Counted from the stretch's first letter, positions 18,379 to 27,153 are shown. The stretch is 64,000 bases of DNA from AC-32 sp963813435 (GCA_963813435.1 CAWEYY010000002.1:372001-436000); one strand, 5' to 3'. Numbers and translations: made by a program. Notes: generated by a model not told the origin, from the sequence alone.

Positions 18379-18680
18379 CAAACGCCGACGCCATCGTCGA
18401 ACGCGGAGCAGAGAACCTCGAGCACCTCGCCAGGCGCGCGGAGGCGCGCGACGATGGGGTCGGCGACATGGTGGCCGACGAGCTCGACGCGAGCGCCAGC
18501 TTCCTACGCAAGCTGAAGCCGAGCGCGATCTCCGCCCGGATCCGGCGCGCGAAGAAGCAAAGGAGTGCAAAGCGCCAGCGGCGAGGCGGCGGCCACGCGC
18601 CGGTCGTGATCGTCGGCGCCGCGCTGGTTGCAGGCATGCTCCTCGCGAGAATGATCGACGCGAGCGACGATGGAGACTGA
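18375..18680 (+). CDS. Small basic protein with one C-terminal membrane helix
   Basis: A 101-aa product starting MTNADAIVERGAENLEHLAR. An acidic, Ala-rich N-terminal half is followed by a strongly basic stretch (ARIRRAKKQRSAKRQRRGGG) and one membrane helix (APVVIVGAALVAGMLLARMI) before an acidic tail DASDDGD. The topology suggests a membrane-anchored protein with a DNA- or membrane-surface-binding basic patch. I do not recognise the family. It is coupled on both sides: the ATG overlaps the previous stop, and the next ATG lies inside its end. Confidence 0.68.
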   Translation: MTNADAIVERGAENLEHLARRAEARDDGVGDMVADELDASASFLRKLKPSAISARIRRAKKQRSAKRQRRGGGHAPVVIVGAALVAGMLLARMIDASDDGD

Positions 18681-19392
18681 GCCCTCGAACCAGGTCGACC
18701 CAGCGGGTCAGCGTGTGTCGCCGCCGCCGACGGCGACCGCCGAGGCCGAGCACGCGCTGAAGAACGGGCAGGCGGGACTCGGCACGGCCGCCAGGAACTT
18801 TGCCGAACGCCTGAGCTCCCTCGTACGGCTCGAGTTCGAGCTCGCGCAGCTCGAGATCAACCGCAAGGTCGACCTGATCAAGAAGGGCGCGATCATGGCC
18901 GGCATCGCGGCCTTGCTCGTCTTGTACATGGTCGGGTTCGGCCTGGCCGCGGCGGCTGCGGGGATCGCGACGCAGACCCCGGTCTGGGTCGCCCTGCTGA
19001 TCGTCACCGGCGCGCTGCTGCTCGCCGTAGCGATCCTCGGCCTCCTCGCGAGGCGTGCGTTCCAGCAGGGCGCCCCGCCTGTGCCGGAGCAGGCGATCAT
19101 GGAGGCGCGGCTGACGACGGAGGCCCTGAAGGGCGATGCCAATCCAGAGCCAGACGAGGCCCCGGAGGCCGCGAAGACGCGATGCCAACCCGTAACGGCC
19201 GCACTGCGGAGCAGGTCCGCCACGAGATCGAGGCCGAGCGCGAGCGACTCGCGACCGCCGCGGACGACCTCCGGGCCGGGATCGACGATGCCACGGACAT
19301 CAACGCGAAGCTGCGCGGCAAGCTCCCCGTGGCGACGGCGGCCGCGTTCGGGACAGGGTTCGTGCTCGCCGGAGGGATCAGGGCGACGATGA
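18670..19392 (+). CDS. Actinobacterial holin-X (DUF1469)-like membrane protein
   Basis: The first 170 residues form a typical putative holin-X protein: an amphipathic segment (AARNFAERLSSLVRLEFELAQLEINRKVDLIKKG), then two membrane helices (GIAALLVLYMVGFGLAAAAAG and VALLIVTGALLLAVAILGLL). The frame then runs on into arginine-rich sequence that overlaps the next gene by over 200 nt. In related operons such genes end at a TGATG junction. Here the triplet before the next ATG is CGA (19179-19181) instead of TGA, so the true end may be near 19181 with a substituted or misread stop. These proteins are linked to envelope stress, not proven lysis. Confidence 0.72.
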   Translation: METEPSNQVDPAGQRVSPPPTATAEAEHALKNGQAGLGTAARNFAERLSSLVRLEFELAQLEINRKVDLIKKGAIMAGIAALLVLYMVGFGLAAAAAGIATQTPVWVALLIVTGALLLAVAILGLLARRAFQQGAPPVPEQAIMEARLTTEALKGDANPEPDEAPEAAKTRCQPVTAALRSRSATRSRPSASDSRPPRTTSGPGSTMPRTSTRSCAASSPWRRRPRSGQGSCSPEGSGRR

Positions 19393-19457
19393 AGGCGGTC
19401 TTGCGCTACCGCGAGAGCAGGCGCAAGCGCGGCCCGTTCTCGTTCCTGTCCGACTGA
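19182..19457 (+). CDS. DUF3618-type small envelope protein
   Basis: A 91-aa protein. The N-terminal motif RTAEQVRHEIEAERERLATA matches the DUF3618 signature (EI-x-x-ER-x-x-L), followed by DDLRAGIDDATDINAKLRGK and one weak membrane segment (VATAAAFGTGFVLAGGI). The C-terminus is basic (RYRESRRKRGPFSFLSD). Such proteins travel with holin-X and DUF4235-like proteins in actinobacteria, as they do here. The function is unknown. The ATG at 19182 is the natural start of the coupled operon's last gene. It converges with the cupredoxin gene, 3 nt away. Confidence 0.75.
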   Translation: MPTRNGRTAEQVRHEIEAERERLATAADDLRAGIDDATDINAKLRGKLPVATAAAFGTGFVLAGGIRATMKAVLRYRESRRKRGPFSFLSD

Positions 19458-19460
19458 CCC

Positions 19461-20156
19461 TTACGGCGCCGGCGGCGACGGCGCGACGATCTTGAACGTC
19501 CGCTTGAGCTTCTTCGACGCATCCGAGCGGTAGGAGCCCTTGCCGACCTTGAGCCTGACCGTCCAGGTGACGCTGGCCAGGCCGCGGATGCCCGTCTTCT
19601 TGTTCACGCCCGGCGCGACGAGGTGGAAGTTGTCCTTCTTGGTCGCGTCCTTGACGGCGACCTTGTAGGTGCCGGCGACGAGCGACTTGACCGCCGCTCC
19701 GCCCTTCTTGAGCGTGATCGTCTTGCCCGGGCCCACCTTCGCCGTGAGCTTCTGCGGCGGAGGCGGTGCGGGGCCGGCGCGGAAGCTGCCCTTCATCTGC
19801 GACGGGTGCGCGTCGCACTTGTACTTGTAGGCGCCGTTCACGAGCGTGACGTCCCACGTGAACTTCTCGGGCTGGCCGGGAACCGTGTTGTCGAGGTTCG
19901 TCGCCTTGTCGACGCCCCCGGGGCCGGACAGATGGAAATTGTGGTCGTCCGAGTTGTCGGTGACCGTGATGGTGTAGTCGCCGGGATCGAGCTGGTTGAC
20001 GGGCTTCCCGTTCGCGTCCTTGAGCGAGATGCTGAACCCGGGCCCGACGGTGCCAGTCAGCGCGATGGCCTTGGTGGCAGGCCTCGCCGATCCGGCCACG
20101 AGAACGGTGGCCAGCGCCAGCAAAGCGACGACGATTGCGAGACGGCTCTTCTGCAC
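19461..20156 (-). CDS. Exported protein with two cupredoxin-like domains
   Basis: A 231-aa exported protein. A signal peptide (MQKSRLAIVVALLALATVLV...) precedes two copies of a plastocyanin-like domain. The first copy keeps the copper-ligand pattern: His in SDDHNFHLSG, then Cys, His and Met in YKYKCDAHPSQMKG. The second copy aligns well (KKDNFHLVAPGV, GSYRSDASKKLKRTFKI) but Cys is Ser and the second His is Ala, so it cannot hold a normal type 1 copper. A Pro linker (GPAPPPPQK) joins them. Electron transfer by the first domain is likely; the second may be structural. It is expressed alone and divergent from the cNMP-binding gene. Confidence 0.8.
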   Translation of the reverse strand: MQKSRLAIVVALLALATVLVAGSARPATKAIALTGTVGPGFSISLKDANGKPVNQLDPGDYTITVTDNSDDHNFHLSGPGGVDKATNLDNTVPGQPEKFTWDVTLVNGAYKYKCDAHPSQMKGSFRAGPAPPPPQKLTAKVGPGKTITLKKGGAAVKSLVAGTYKVAVKDATKKDNFHLVAPGVNKKTGIRGLASVTWTVRLKVGKGSYRSDASKKLKRTFKIVAPSPPAP

Positions 20157-20254
20157 GGTCGATTCCCCCTTGTTCAGCGGCAGCAGAGTAGCAGTACGAC
20201 CGAGGCGCCCAACCGGATTTCCTCCTTCGTTCGCGAGCGGCGTAGACTCACGCC

Positions 20255-20668
20255 GTGCTGCGCCGAAACGAGAAGGTGGAGATGATCAAGCGGGCGCCGC
20301 TCTTCGCCGCCTGCTCGAAGCGCGAGCTCGAGGACGTCGCGCGGATCGCTGACGAGATCGACCTCCGGGAGGGCAAGGAGATGACCCGCCAGGGCTCGCG
20401 CGGGCGCGAGTTCTTCGTCCTGCTCGAGGGCGAGGCCGAGGTGACCAGGGACGGGCAGAAGATCAACCAGCTCGGCCCGGGTGACTTCTTCGGCGAGATC
20501 GCGCTCGTGTCCGACTCGCCGCGCACCGCGACAGTGACGGCGACGACGCCCGTGCGAACGCTCGTAGTGACCGCGACCTCGTTCAAGCGGCTGCTCGACG
20601 ACCAGCCCGAGATCCAGCGGAAGGTGCTCGTCCAGCTCGCCGAGCGGCTCGCCCCGGAATCCCTTTAG
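20255..20668 (+). CDS. Cyclic-nucleotide-binding domain protein
   Basis: A 137-aa stand-alone cNMP-binding domain. The sequence begins with RRNEKVEMIKRAPLFAACSK (typical helix A), followed by FFVLLEGEAEVTRDGQKINQL and the phosphate-binding cassette GDFFGEIALVSDSPRTATVTA, with its conserved Glu and Arg. The C-terminal helix ends in LAERLAPESL. There is no DNA-binding domain, so it is not a CRP-type regulator; such proteins act as sensor modules on partners unknown here. The start is GTG at 20255. It converges with pheT. Confidence 0.85.
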   Translation: MLRRNEKVEMIKRAPLFAACSKRELEDVARIADEIDLREGKEMTRQGSRGREFFVLLEGEAEVTRDGQKINQLGPGDFFGEIALVSDSPRTATVTATTPVRTLVVTATSFKRLLDDQPEIQRKVLVQLAERLAPESL

Positions 20669-20763
20669 CCGCTTCGAGACCCTCGATCGGTTCGACCGGT
20701 CATTTCAGACGGACGCACGGCACAGCCCGCGCGTCCTGACGTCGGCATCGCAAGCGACGCCTC

Positions 20764-23050
20764 TCAGGCCCGGAGCTCCGCGCCGAAGCGCTCGCCGAGC
20801 GCCGTGACGATCCGTTCGCGCAGGCCGGCCGCGTCCTCGTCCGTGAGCGTCCGCTCGGCCGACTGGAACGTGACGGCGAACGCGACCGACTTGCGGCCCT
20901 CGCCGACCTGCTCGCCGCGGTAGACGTCGAACGGCCGCATCTCGCGCAGCTCGGCGCCCGCGGCCTCGTTCGCCGCGTCCACGAGCTCGCCGGCCGCAAC
21001 CTCCTCGGGGACGACGAACGCGAGGTCCTCGCGCACGGGCGGGAAGCTGACGACGTCCCGGAACTTGACCTGCTCGGGCGCCGCCGCCAGCAGCTCCTCG
21101 AGGTCGAGCTCGAAGACTCCCCAGCTGCCCTCGAGCAGCTGCGGGTGGAGCTCGCCGAGGATCCCTGCGCCGACCGTCGCGGCCTTTCGCGGGTGCAGCA
21201 GCTCGTCGGTGGTCTGCTCGAAGCGCGGCTCGGCCTTGAGCGCAGCGTAGAGCGCCTCGACGACGCCCTTCGCGCGGCTCCAGCCGCCCTCGACGATCCC
21301 GGCCACGTGACGGCGCTCGTCCGGGAGGCCGTCAGCCGGCAGGTAGACGCGCGCGATCTCGAACAGCGCGATCCCGTGCGCTCCGAGCTCGAGGTTGTGC
21401 TCCGCGGCCTTCACCAGGCTGGGCAGGAGGCGCGTGCGCAGGACCGCGAGCTCGAGCGAGATCGGCTCGGGCAGGCGCAGCGCCCGCGGATCCGCGTCGC
21501 CCTCCCGCAGCGAGGACGTATAGGTCTCGACCAGCCCGAGGCCGGCCAGCGTCTCCTCGACCCTGCGGCGCAGCCTCTGCAGCGGGGTCAGGGCCCCGAA
21601 CATCTCCCGCCGCTGCGGGAGCGTGAACGGCACCTCGTCCAGGCGGAAGCGCGCGATCTCCTCGACGACGTCGATCTCGCGCGTGACGTCGCGGGCGCGC
21701 CAGGTCGGGACGACGACCTCGTCCGCGCGATGCTCGAAGCCGGTGCGCTCGAGCATCGCCCACTGCTCCTCGACCGGTGTCGCAGAGGCCGATCACCTCG
21801 TCGGCGCGCTCCGGCCGGTAGCGCACGACCGGCCGGTCGGGCAGCTCGCCGTGGACGTCCGCGTGACCCGTCCAGCGGGCGCCCGCGAGCTCGACAATCA
21901 GCCTCGTCGCGAGCTTCGCGGCCGGCTCTGCGAGGTACGGGTCGACGCCCTTCTCCCAGCGGTTCAGGCCCTCGGTGCGCAAACGGAGCCGCTCCGAGGT
22001 GCGGAAGGTCCCGGTCGGCTCGAAGTTCGCCGCCTCGAGAAGGACGTCGGTCGTTCCGTCGCCGATCTCCGATTCCTCGCCGCCCATGATCCCCGCAAGC
22101 GCGACCGAGCGCTCGGCGTCGGCGATCATCAGGTCGGTCGGCTCCAGCTTCCGGTCGACGCCGTCGAGTGTGCGGAGCCCTTCGCCGGGCTCGGCCCGGC
22201 GGACGACGATCCGCCCGCCGTGCAGCTTGTCGAAGTCGAAGGCGTGGAGCGGGTTCCCGAGCGCGAGCATCACGTAGTTCGTCACGTCGACGACGTTCGA
22301 GATCGGCCGCATGCCCGCGCCGAGCAGGCGGGCCTTCATCCACAGCGGCGACGGCCCGATCGACACCTCGCGGAAGAGACGGCCGATGTACCGCGGGCAG
22401 CCCTCGAGGTCGTCGACCGCGATGTCGACGGGCTCGCCGGGACCATCCGCCTCTGGCTCGCTCCCGGGCATCGGGGCGAGCTCGAGGCCGTAGAGCGCGG
22501 CCACCTCGCGCGCGACGCCGTAGACCGAGAGCAGGTCCGGCCGGTTGCCGGTCGACTCGACGAGGAGGACGTCGTCGACGAGAGGCAGGACATCGACGAG
22601 CGGAGTCCCCGGCTCCGTCTCTGCCAGCACCATGATCCCCGCATGGTCGGTGCCGAGGTCGACCTCGTCCTCGGCGAGGATCATCCCGTCCGAGAGCTCG
22701 CCGCGCACCTTGCGCTGCTCGAGCTGGAGACCGTTCGGCAGCACCGCGCCGGGAAGCGCGACCGCGACCGTGGCCCCGGCACCGAAGTTCCAGGCGCCGC
22801 AGACGATCTGTCGCGGATCGCCCTCGCCCACGTCGACCACGCAGAGCTGCAGCCGGTCGGCGTTCGGGTGCTTGGCCGCCTCGAGGACCTTGCCGACTCG
22901 AAACAGGCCGAGGTTGCCGTCGTCGTCGGCGACCCCGCGACGCTCGATGCCCTCGACCTCGGCGCTCGAGATCGAGAGCCGCGTCGCAAGCTCGTCGAGC
23001 GGCATCTCGACGGGGACGTACTCCCGAAGCCACGAGACCGGGACTCTCAA
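20764..23050 (-). CDS. pheT: Phenylalanine-tRNA ligase beta subunit, frame broken once
   Basis: Beta subunit of the alpha2beta2 enzyme that charges tRNA-Phe. It has an N-terminal EMAP-type tRNA-binding domain (FRVGKVLEAAKHPNADRLQL), the B3/B4 editing region, B5, the synthetase-like core and a C-terminal FDX-ACB domain (VSFPPVREDLAFVVPEE; SAERTLTDEDA). The frame changes near 21774-21783, between ADEVIGLCDT and VEEQWAMLERTGFEHR; one extra or two missing bases explain it and give about 762 aa. Because this gene is essential, an assembly error is likely. The start is TTG at 23050, overlapping the pheS TGA as TTGA. Confidence 0.93.
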
Positions 23051-24043
23051 AACTGCGTCAGGACCCGGAGGTCCCCCTCCCAGAGCGGGCGGATGTCGGG
23101 GAAGTCGTACTTCAGCTGCGCCACTCGCTCGATCCCGCAGCCGAACGCGAACCCGGACCACTCCTCCGGGTCGACGCCGACGTTCTCGAACACGCGGGGG
23201 TCGACCATCCCCGAGCCGCCCATCTCGAGCCAGCCCGAGAAGCGGCACGTGCGGCAGCCTTCGCCGCCGCAGATCCCGCAGGAGACGTCGGGCTCCATCG
23301 AGGGCTCGGTGAACGGGAAGTAGTGCGTGCGAAACCGGACGCGCCGGTCGGGCCCGAAGATCGCGCGCATCACGTGCAGGAGCGTCCCCTTGAGGTCGGC
23401 GAGCGTCAGGCCGCGGTCGACGGCGAGCCCTTCGAACTGGTGGAAGATCGGATAGTGCGTCGCGTCGATCGAGTCGCGCCGGTAGCAGCGGCCGAGCGAG
23501 ACCATGTAGATCGGCGGCTCGCGCTCCTCGAGCGCCTCGATCTGCGACGGCGACGTCTCGGTTCGCAGCAGCCGGTTCTCGTCGAAGAAGAACGTCGCTC
23601 GCGGCGAGCGTGCTGGGTGCCACGGGTCGAAGGCGAGCTTGTCGAAGTTGTACTCGGTCGTCACGACCTCGCGGTCGTCGCGCACCTCGTAGCCGAGGCC
23701 GAGGAACGCGTCCTCGATCTCGCGGCGCGTCTGCGTGATCGGGTGCAGATGGCCGACCGGGAGCTCGTCGCCCGGCAGCGTGACGTCGACGACGATCCTC
23801 GGTGAGCGCGCGGTCGAGCTCGGCCCGCTCGAGCCTCGCCTGCCGCTCGGCGACCGCGGCCTCGAGCCGGTCGCGGATGCCGTTCAGCAGCATCCCCGTC
23901 TCGCGGTCGCGGACGGCTCGCAGCGCCTGGGCGAGGTCGGACTTCCGCCCGAGGTAGCCGACGCGCGCCGACTCCAGCTCGGATGGCGTCGAAGCGCTCT
24001 CGATCGCGCTCTGCGCCTCGGTTTCCAGCGCCTCCCAGTCCAT
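23047..24043 (-). CDS. pheS: Phenylalanine-tRNA ligase alpha subunit, frame broken once
   Basis: Catalytic alpha subunit of phenylalanyl-tRNA synthetase. The N-terminal coiled coil (MDWEALETEAQSAIESAST, RVGYLGRKSDLAQAL) runs to about residue 80. The class II core follows in another frame, with IVVDVTLPGDELPVGHLHPI, then GLGYEVRDD, FHQFEGLAVD (motif 2 region) and GFAFGCGIERVAQLKYD (motif 3). The break is near 23797-23803, between RALTE and RIVVDV; one extra or two missing bases restore about 332 aa. A CxxCxxxxCxxC-like SCGICGGEGCRTC is also seen. The ATG at 24043 is divergent from a methyltransferase whose start is 25 nt away. Confidence 0.93.
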
Positions 24044-24067
24044 CGGGCGACTGTACCATCGCCCTCC

Positions 24068-24757
24068 GTGGCCGAATTCGACGCCTTTGCGCCCATCTAC
24101 GACGACTGGGCCTCGCACATGACCGAGGACGTCGACTTCTACGTCTCGCTCGCGCGCGAGGCCGACGGGCCGCTCGTCGAGCTCGCAATCGGGAGCGGGC
24201 GCGTGGCGATTCCGGTCGCGAAGGCCACGGGACGGCCGGTGCTCGGGATCGACAGCTCGCCCGCGATGCTCGCCCAGGCGCGCGAGCGGGCGACAGCGGC
24301 CGGCGTCGAGCTCGTGCTGCGCGAGGGTGACATGCGCGACCTCACGCTCGATGAGCCCGCGGCGCTCGTCTACTGCCCGTTCCGCGGGATCATGCATCTG
24401 CCTACGTGGAGCGACCGGCGCCTGCTCTTCGAGCGAGTCGTGGCTGCCCTTCGGCCAGGCGGCCGCTTCGCCTGGAACGTCTTCGTCTTCAACCCGCACA
24501 TCGCCGCGCAGATGGACGGAAGCTGGGACGAGCACGCCGGCATCCGCAACCGGGTCGACCACTTCCCGGCCGACAGCCGGATCGACATCACGCTCGAGAC
24601 CGGATCGACCTCGCTCTGGTGGACGACGCGCTCCGAGTGGGAAGGCCTGATCGACGTGGCCGGCCTCGAGGTCGAGGCGCTGTACGGCTGGTTCGACCGC
24701 CGCCCGTTCGACGAGCAAAGCGAGGAGATGGTGTGGGTCGCGCGCAAGCCGCGTTGA
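24068..24757 (+). CDS. SAM-dependent methyltransferase, tandem copy 1
   Basis: A 229-aa class I methyltransferase. It starts with FDAFAPIYDDWASHMTEDVD and has the SAM motif I as VELAIGSGRVAIPVAKATG, the acidic post-I residue in GIDSSPAMLAQA, and LREGDMRDLTL for motif II. The C-terminal half ends with ALYGWFDRRPFD. The substrate is unknown. The GTG start at 24068 is just 25 nt from pheS, divergent. Its TGA overlaps the start of the next gene, a paralogue with the same architecture, so this is a recent-looking tandem pair. Confidence 0.82.
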   Translation: MAEFDAFAPIYDDWASHMTEDVDFYVSLAREADGPLVELAIGSGRVAIPVAKATGRPVLGIDSSPAMLAQARERATAAGVELVLREGDMRDLTLDEPAALVYCPFRGIMHLPTWSDRRLLFERVVAALRPGGRFAWNVFVFNPHIAAQMDGSWDEHAGIRNRVDHFPADSRIDITLETGSTSLWWTTRSEWEGLIDVAGLEVEALYGWFDRRPFDEQSEEMVWVARKPR

Positions 24758-25461
24758 GCGCGTACGACGCGATTGCAGAGCTCTACGACCCGTGGAGCGT
24801 GAGCGTCACCGAGGACGTCTCATTCTACGTCGCGGAGGCAAAGCGCGCCGGTGGGCCGATCGTCGAGCTCGCAGTCGGAACCGGCCGCATCGCCGTCCCG
24901 ACGGCCGCGGCAGGAGTCCGCGTGATCGGCGTCGACTCCTCGCCGGGGATGCTCGACGTCTGCCGCGAGCAGGCCGAGCTGGCCGGAGTCGCCGACCTGC
25001 TCGATCTGCGCCTCGGCGACCTCGCCGAGCCGCCGGTCGAGGAGCGAGTGCGCCTCGTCACCTGTCCGTTCCGCTCGTACCTGCACCTGCTCACCGACGA
25101 GGAGAGGCTGCGCGCCCTCGGGGCCGCGCGCGAGCTGCTCGTTCCGGGAGGGCGGCTCGTCTTCGACGTCTTCGCCCCCGCGGCCGACGACATCGAGGAC
25201 ACGCACGCCCGCTGGCTCGAGCGCGAGCCGGGGATCTTCGAGCGCGCGGACTGGGACGAGGAGGCGCGCACGCTCACGCTCTCCGTGCGCGGAGGCAGCG
25301 GCGCGACCACGTTCACGCTCGCCTGGCTCTCGCCGGAGGAGTGGCGCGCGCTGATCGAGCAGGCCGGCTTCCAGGTGCTCGGCTGCTACGGCTGGTTCGA
25401 CAAGCGCCCATACGCAGGCGGCGAAGACACGGTCTGGGTCGCCCGGCGCCCGCCCTCCTAA
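24754..25461 (+). CDS. SAM-dependent methyltransferase, tandem copy 2
   Basis: A 235-aa class I methyltransferase and paralogue of the preceding gene. Shared landmarks are YDAIAELYDPWSVSVTEDVS, VELAVGTGRIAVPTAAAG, GVDSSPGMLDV and the closing CYGWFDKRPYAGGEDTVWVA. The start is TTG at 24754, overlapping the previous stop (TTGA). Two adjacent paralogues could form a heterodimer or act on two steps; nothing in the context gives the substrate. Its TAA overlaps the end of the convergent MOSC gene. Confidence 0.82.
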   Translation: MSAYDAIAELYDPWSVSVTEDVSFYVAEAKRAGGPIVELAVGTGRIAVPTAAAGVRVIGVDSSPGMLDVCREQAELAGVADLLDLRLGDLAEPPVEERVRLVTCPFRSYLHLLTDEERLRALGAARELLVPGGRLVFDVFAPAADDIEDTHARWLEREPGIFERADWDEEARTLTLSVRGGSGATTFTLAWLSPEEWRALIEQAGFQVLGCYGWFDKRPYAGGEDTVWVARRPPS

Positions 25462-25877
25462 ATCAGCTCGACGGGGTCGCCGATGGCGACCTCGCCCGAC
25501 TCGACGATCCGCGCGAGCATCCCGCGCTTGCCGTCGAGCTCGGCCCGCAGCCCGGGCCGCAGGTCGTCCATCCGCTGGCACGGGTCGCAGACCATCGTGA
25601 TCTCGAACACGGCCTCGTCGCCCACGCGCACGCGCTGGCCGATCGGCCACGCCTGCACGTCGTCGCCCTCGACGGTCAGGTTCTCGCGAATCGCGCCGGG
25701 CTCGACCTCGACGGACTCGAGGTGCTCGCTCGAGACGAACAGCACCTCGCGCTTCGGGGGGTTCGCATGGGCGCAACCCTCGAGCCCCTCGCCGGCGATC
25801 GCCTTGCGGCGCTCGTGGCCGACGGAGACGCCGCTCTTGCGGCCCGGCGACGTCCAGATGCCCGAGATCCGTGCCAT
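25458..25877 (-). CDS. MOSC-domain protein
   Basis: A 139-aa stand-alone MOSC (molybdenum cofactor sulfurase C-terminal) domain. Family features are the N-terminal ARISGIWTSPGRKSG, the Glu/Asn segment AIRENLTVEGDDVQAW, and the conserved single-Cys stretch VCDPCQRMDDLRPGLRAEL, then GMLARIVESGEVAIGDPVEL at the end. MOSC domains bind molybdenum cofactor or act in detoxification of N-hydroxylated or thiol substrates, but a single-domain form gives no specific role. No molybdenum gene is nearby. Confidence 0.82.
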   Translation of the reverse strand: MARISGIWTSPGRKSGVSVGHERRKAIAGEGLEGCAHANPPKREVLFVSSEHLESVEVEPGAIRENLTVEGDDVQAWPIGQRVRVGDEAVFEITMVCDPCQRMDDLRPGLRAELDGKRGMLARIVESGEVAIGDPVELI

Positions 25878-25889
25878 CGCGCCCGCAGT

Positions 25890-26579
25890 CTAGCCACGCG
25901 CCCGGCGCTCGTAGAGCGCGATCGCGGCGGCGACTCCGACGTTCAGGGACTCGGCGCCCCCCTCGAGCGCGATCGTCGCGCGCGCGTCGCAGGCGGCCAC
26001 GACCGACTCGGGCAGGCCCTCGCGCTCGGCCCCCAGGACGAACGTCACGGACCCGCCCAGGTCAACCTCGCGCAGCGGCTCGCCGCCGTGCGCGACGAGC
26101 GCGACGCGCCGCCGCGGAGCCTCCTCGAACCTGCCGACCGGAACCCGGAACACGGCACCCATCGAGCCGCGCAGCGCCTTCGGCCCGGTCGGGTCGGCGC
26201 AGCCGGACGACAGCGCCACGAACGCAGGCCCGAGCCCGTCGGCGGCGCGCATGATCGTCCCGAGGTTGCCGGGGTCACCGACCCGCCAGAGAGCCACCCC
26301 CACGCGCGGCGCTGCGCCGGGGTCGAGCCTGGGAAGGTCGTCGCGCCGGAACACCGCGACCCGCCGAGGCGCGTGCTGCAGGCTCGACACCGACCCGAGC
26401 GCCTCGGCCGAGACGTTGTCGCCCGCGACGAACAGCTCCTGGGGCTCGAGGCCCACGGCCAGCCCCGCCTCGACGAGATCCTCGCCCTCGACCGCGAACA
26501 GCCCGAGCTTGTCGCGCCAGCGACGGTCCTGCAGCTTCCGCACGAGCCGCAACCGTGGGTTTGCGGCCGACGTGATCAC
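25890..26579 (-). CDS. SpoU/TrmH-family RNA 2'-O-methyltransferase
   Basis: A 229-aa SPOUT-fold methylase that transfers a methyl group to a ribose 2'-OH in rRNA or tRNA. The three family motifs are present: DPGNLGTIMRAADGLG (motif 1), FVLGAEREGLPES (motif 2) and ESLNVGVAAAIALYERRA (motif 3, forming the trefoil knot). The N-terminal SAANPRLRLVRKLQDRRWRD is the substrate-binding lead typical of TsnR/RlmB types. It follows rplT closely on the same strand, an arrangement common in actinobacteria, so an rRNA target is likely but not shown. Confidence 0.88.
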   Translation of the reverse strand: MITSAANPRLRLVRKLQDRRWRDKLGLFAVEGEDLVEAGLAVGLEPQELFVAGDNVSAEALGSVSSLQHAPRRVAVFRRDDLPRLDPGAAPRVGVALWRVGDPGNLGTIMRAADGLGPAFVALSSGCADPTGPKALRGSMGAVFRVPVGRFEEAPRRRVALVAHGGEPLREVDLGGSVTFVLGAEREGLPESVVAACDARATIALEGGAESLNVGVAAAIALYERRARG

Positions 26580-26595
26580 CCGGCGAGCCGGATGC

Positions 26596-26955
26596 TCAGG
26601 AGTCCAGTGCGGCCTTCGCCTGATCGGCGAGCTTGCCGAAGGCGGCCGGGTCGCTGACCGCGATGTCCGCGAGCACCTTGCGGTCGAGCGGGATCTCGGC
26701 CTTGCGCAGGCCGGAGACGAACTGGTTGTACGAGAGGCCCTCGCGCCTGGCGGCGGCGTTGATCCGCATGATCCACAGCCTGCGGAACGTGCGCTTCTTG
26801 TTCTTGCGGTCGCGGTAGGCGTACGAGAGCGACTTGTCGAGCTGCTCCTTCGCGCGCCGATAGCTCGAGTGCTTGAGGCCCCAGTAGCCGCGCGCCTGCT
26901 CGAGCGCCTTGCGGCGCTTCTTGCGTCCGTGAACCGAGCGCTTGATGCGTGGCAC
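26596..26955 (-). CDS. rplT: 50S ribosomal protein L20
   Basis: L20 (119 aa) binds 23S rRNA early in large-subunit assembly. The N-terminal basic extension MPRIKRSVHGRKKRRKALEQ and the core YRDRKNKKRTFRRLWIMRINAAAR are diagnostic. Length matches the family. It follows rpmI by 3 nt and belongs to the conserved infC-rpmI-rplT operon, in which L20 often represses translation by binding the leader RNA. Confidence 0.97.
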   Translation of the reverse strand: MPRIKRSVHGRKKRRKALEQARGYWGLKHSSYRRAKEQLDKSLSYAYRDRKNKKRTFRRLWIMRINAAARREGLSYNQFVSGLRKAEIPLDRKVLADIAVSDPAAFGKLADQAKAALDS

Positions 26956-26958
26956 CGT

Positions 26959-27153
26959 CTACCTCCCCAGGAGCCGCTTCACGGAGCGCTCGTTGGTGGG
27001 ATGGACTTCCTTCGCGCGCCGGAAGCCGCGCTTGCGCTTAGCCGACTTCTTCTCGAGCAGGTGGCTCTGCGGCCCCTTCCGGCGCAGGAGCTTGCCCGTC
27101 CCCGTCACCTTGAACCGTTTCTTCGCTCCGCTGTGTGTCTTCTGCTTTGGCAT
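26959..27153 (-). CDS. rpmI: 50S ribosomal protein L35
   Basis: L35 (64 aa) is a large-subunit protein. It reads MPKQKTHSGAKKRFKVTGTG followed by KLLRRKGPQSHLLEKKSAKRK, the family pattern. An AGGAG lies 12 nt before the ATG at 27153. Its first part is overlapped by the out-of-frame tail of infC; as the L35 frame is intact and conserved, that tail is the suspect feature. Confidence 0.97.
   Translation of the reverse strand: MPKQKTHSGAKKRFKVTGTGKLLRRKGPQSHLLEKKSAKRKRGFRRAKEVHPTNERSVKRLLGR

Noticed and set aside
18670..19392. Holin-like proteins taken as evidence of a prophage.
   Set aside because: Holin-X-type membrane proteins are widespread chromosomal genes in actinobacteria, and no integrase, capsid, terminase or lysin gene is present.
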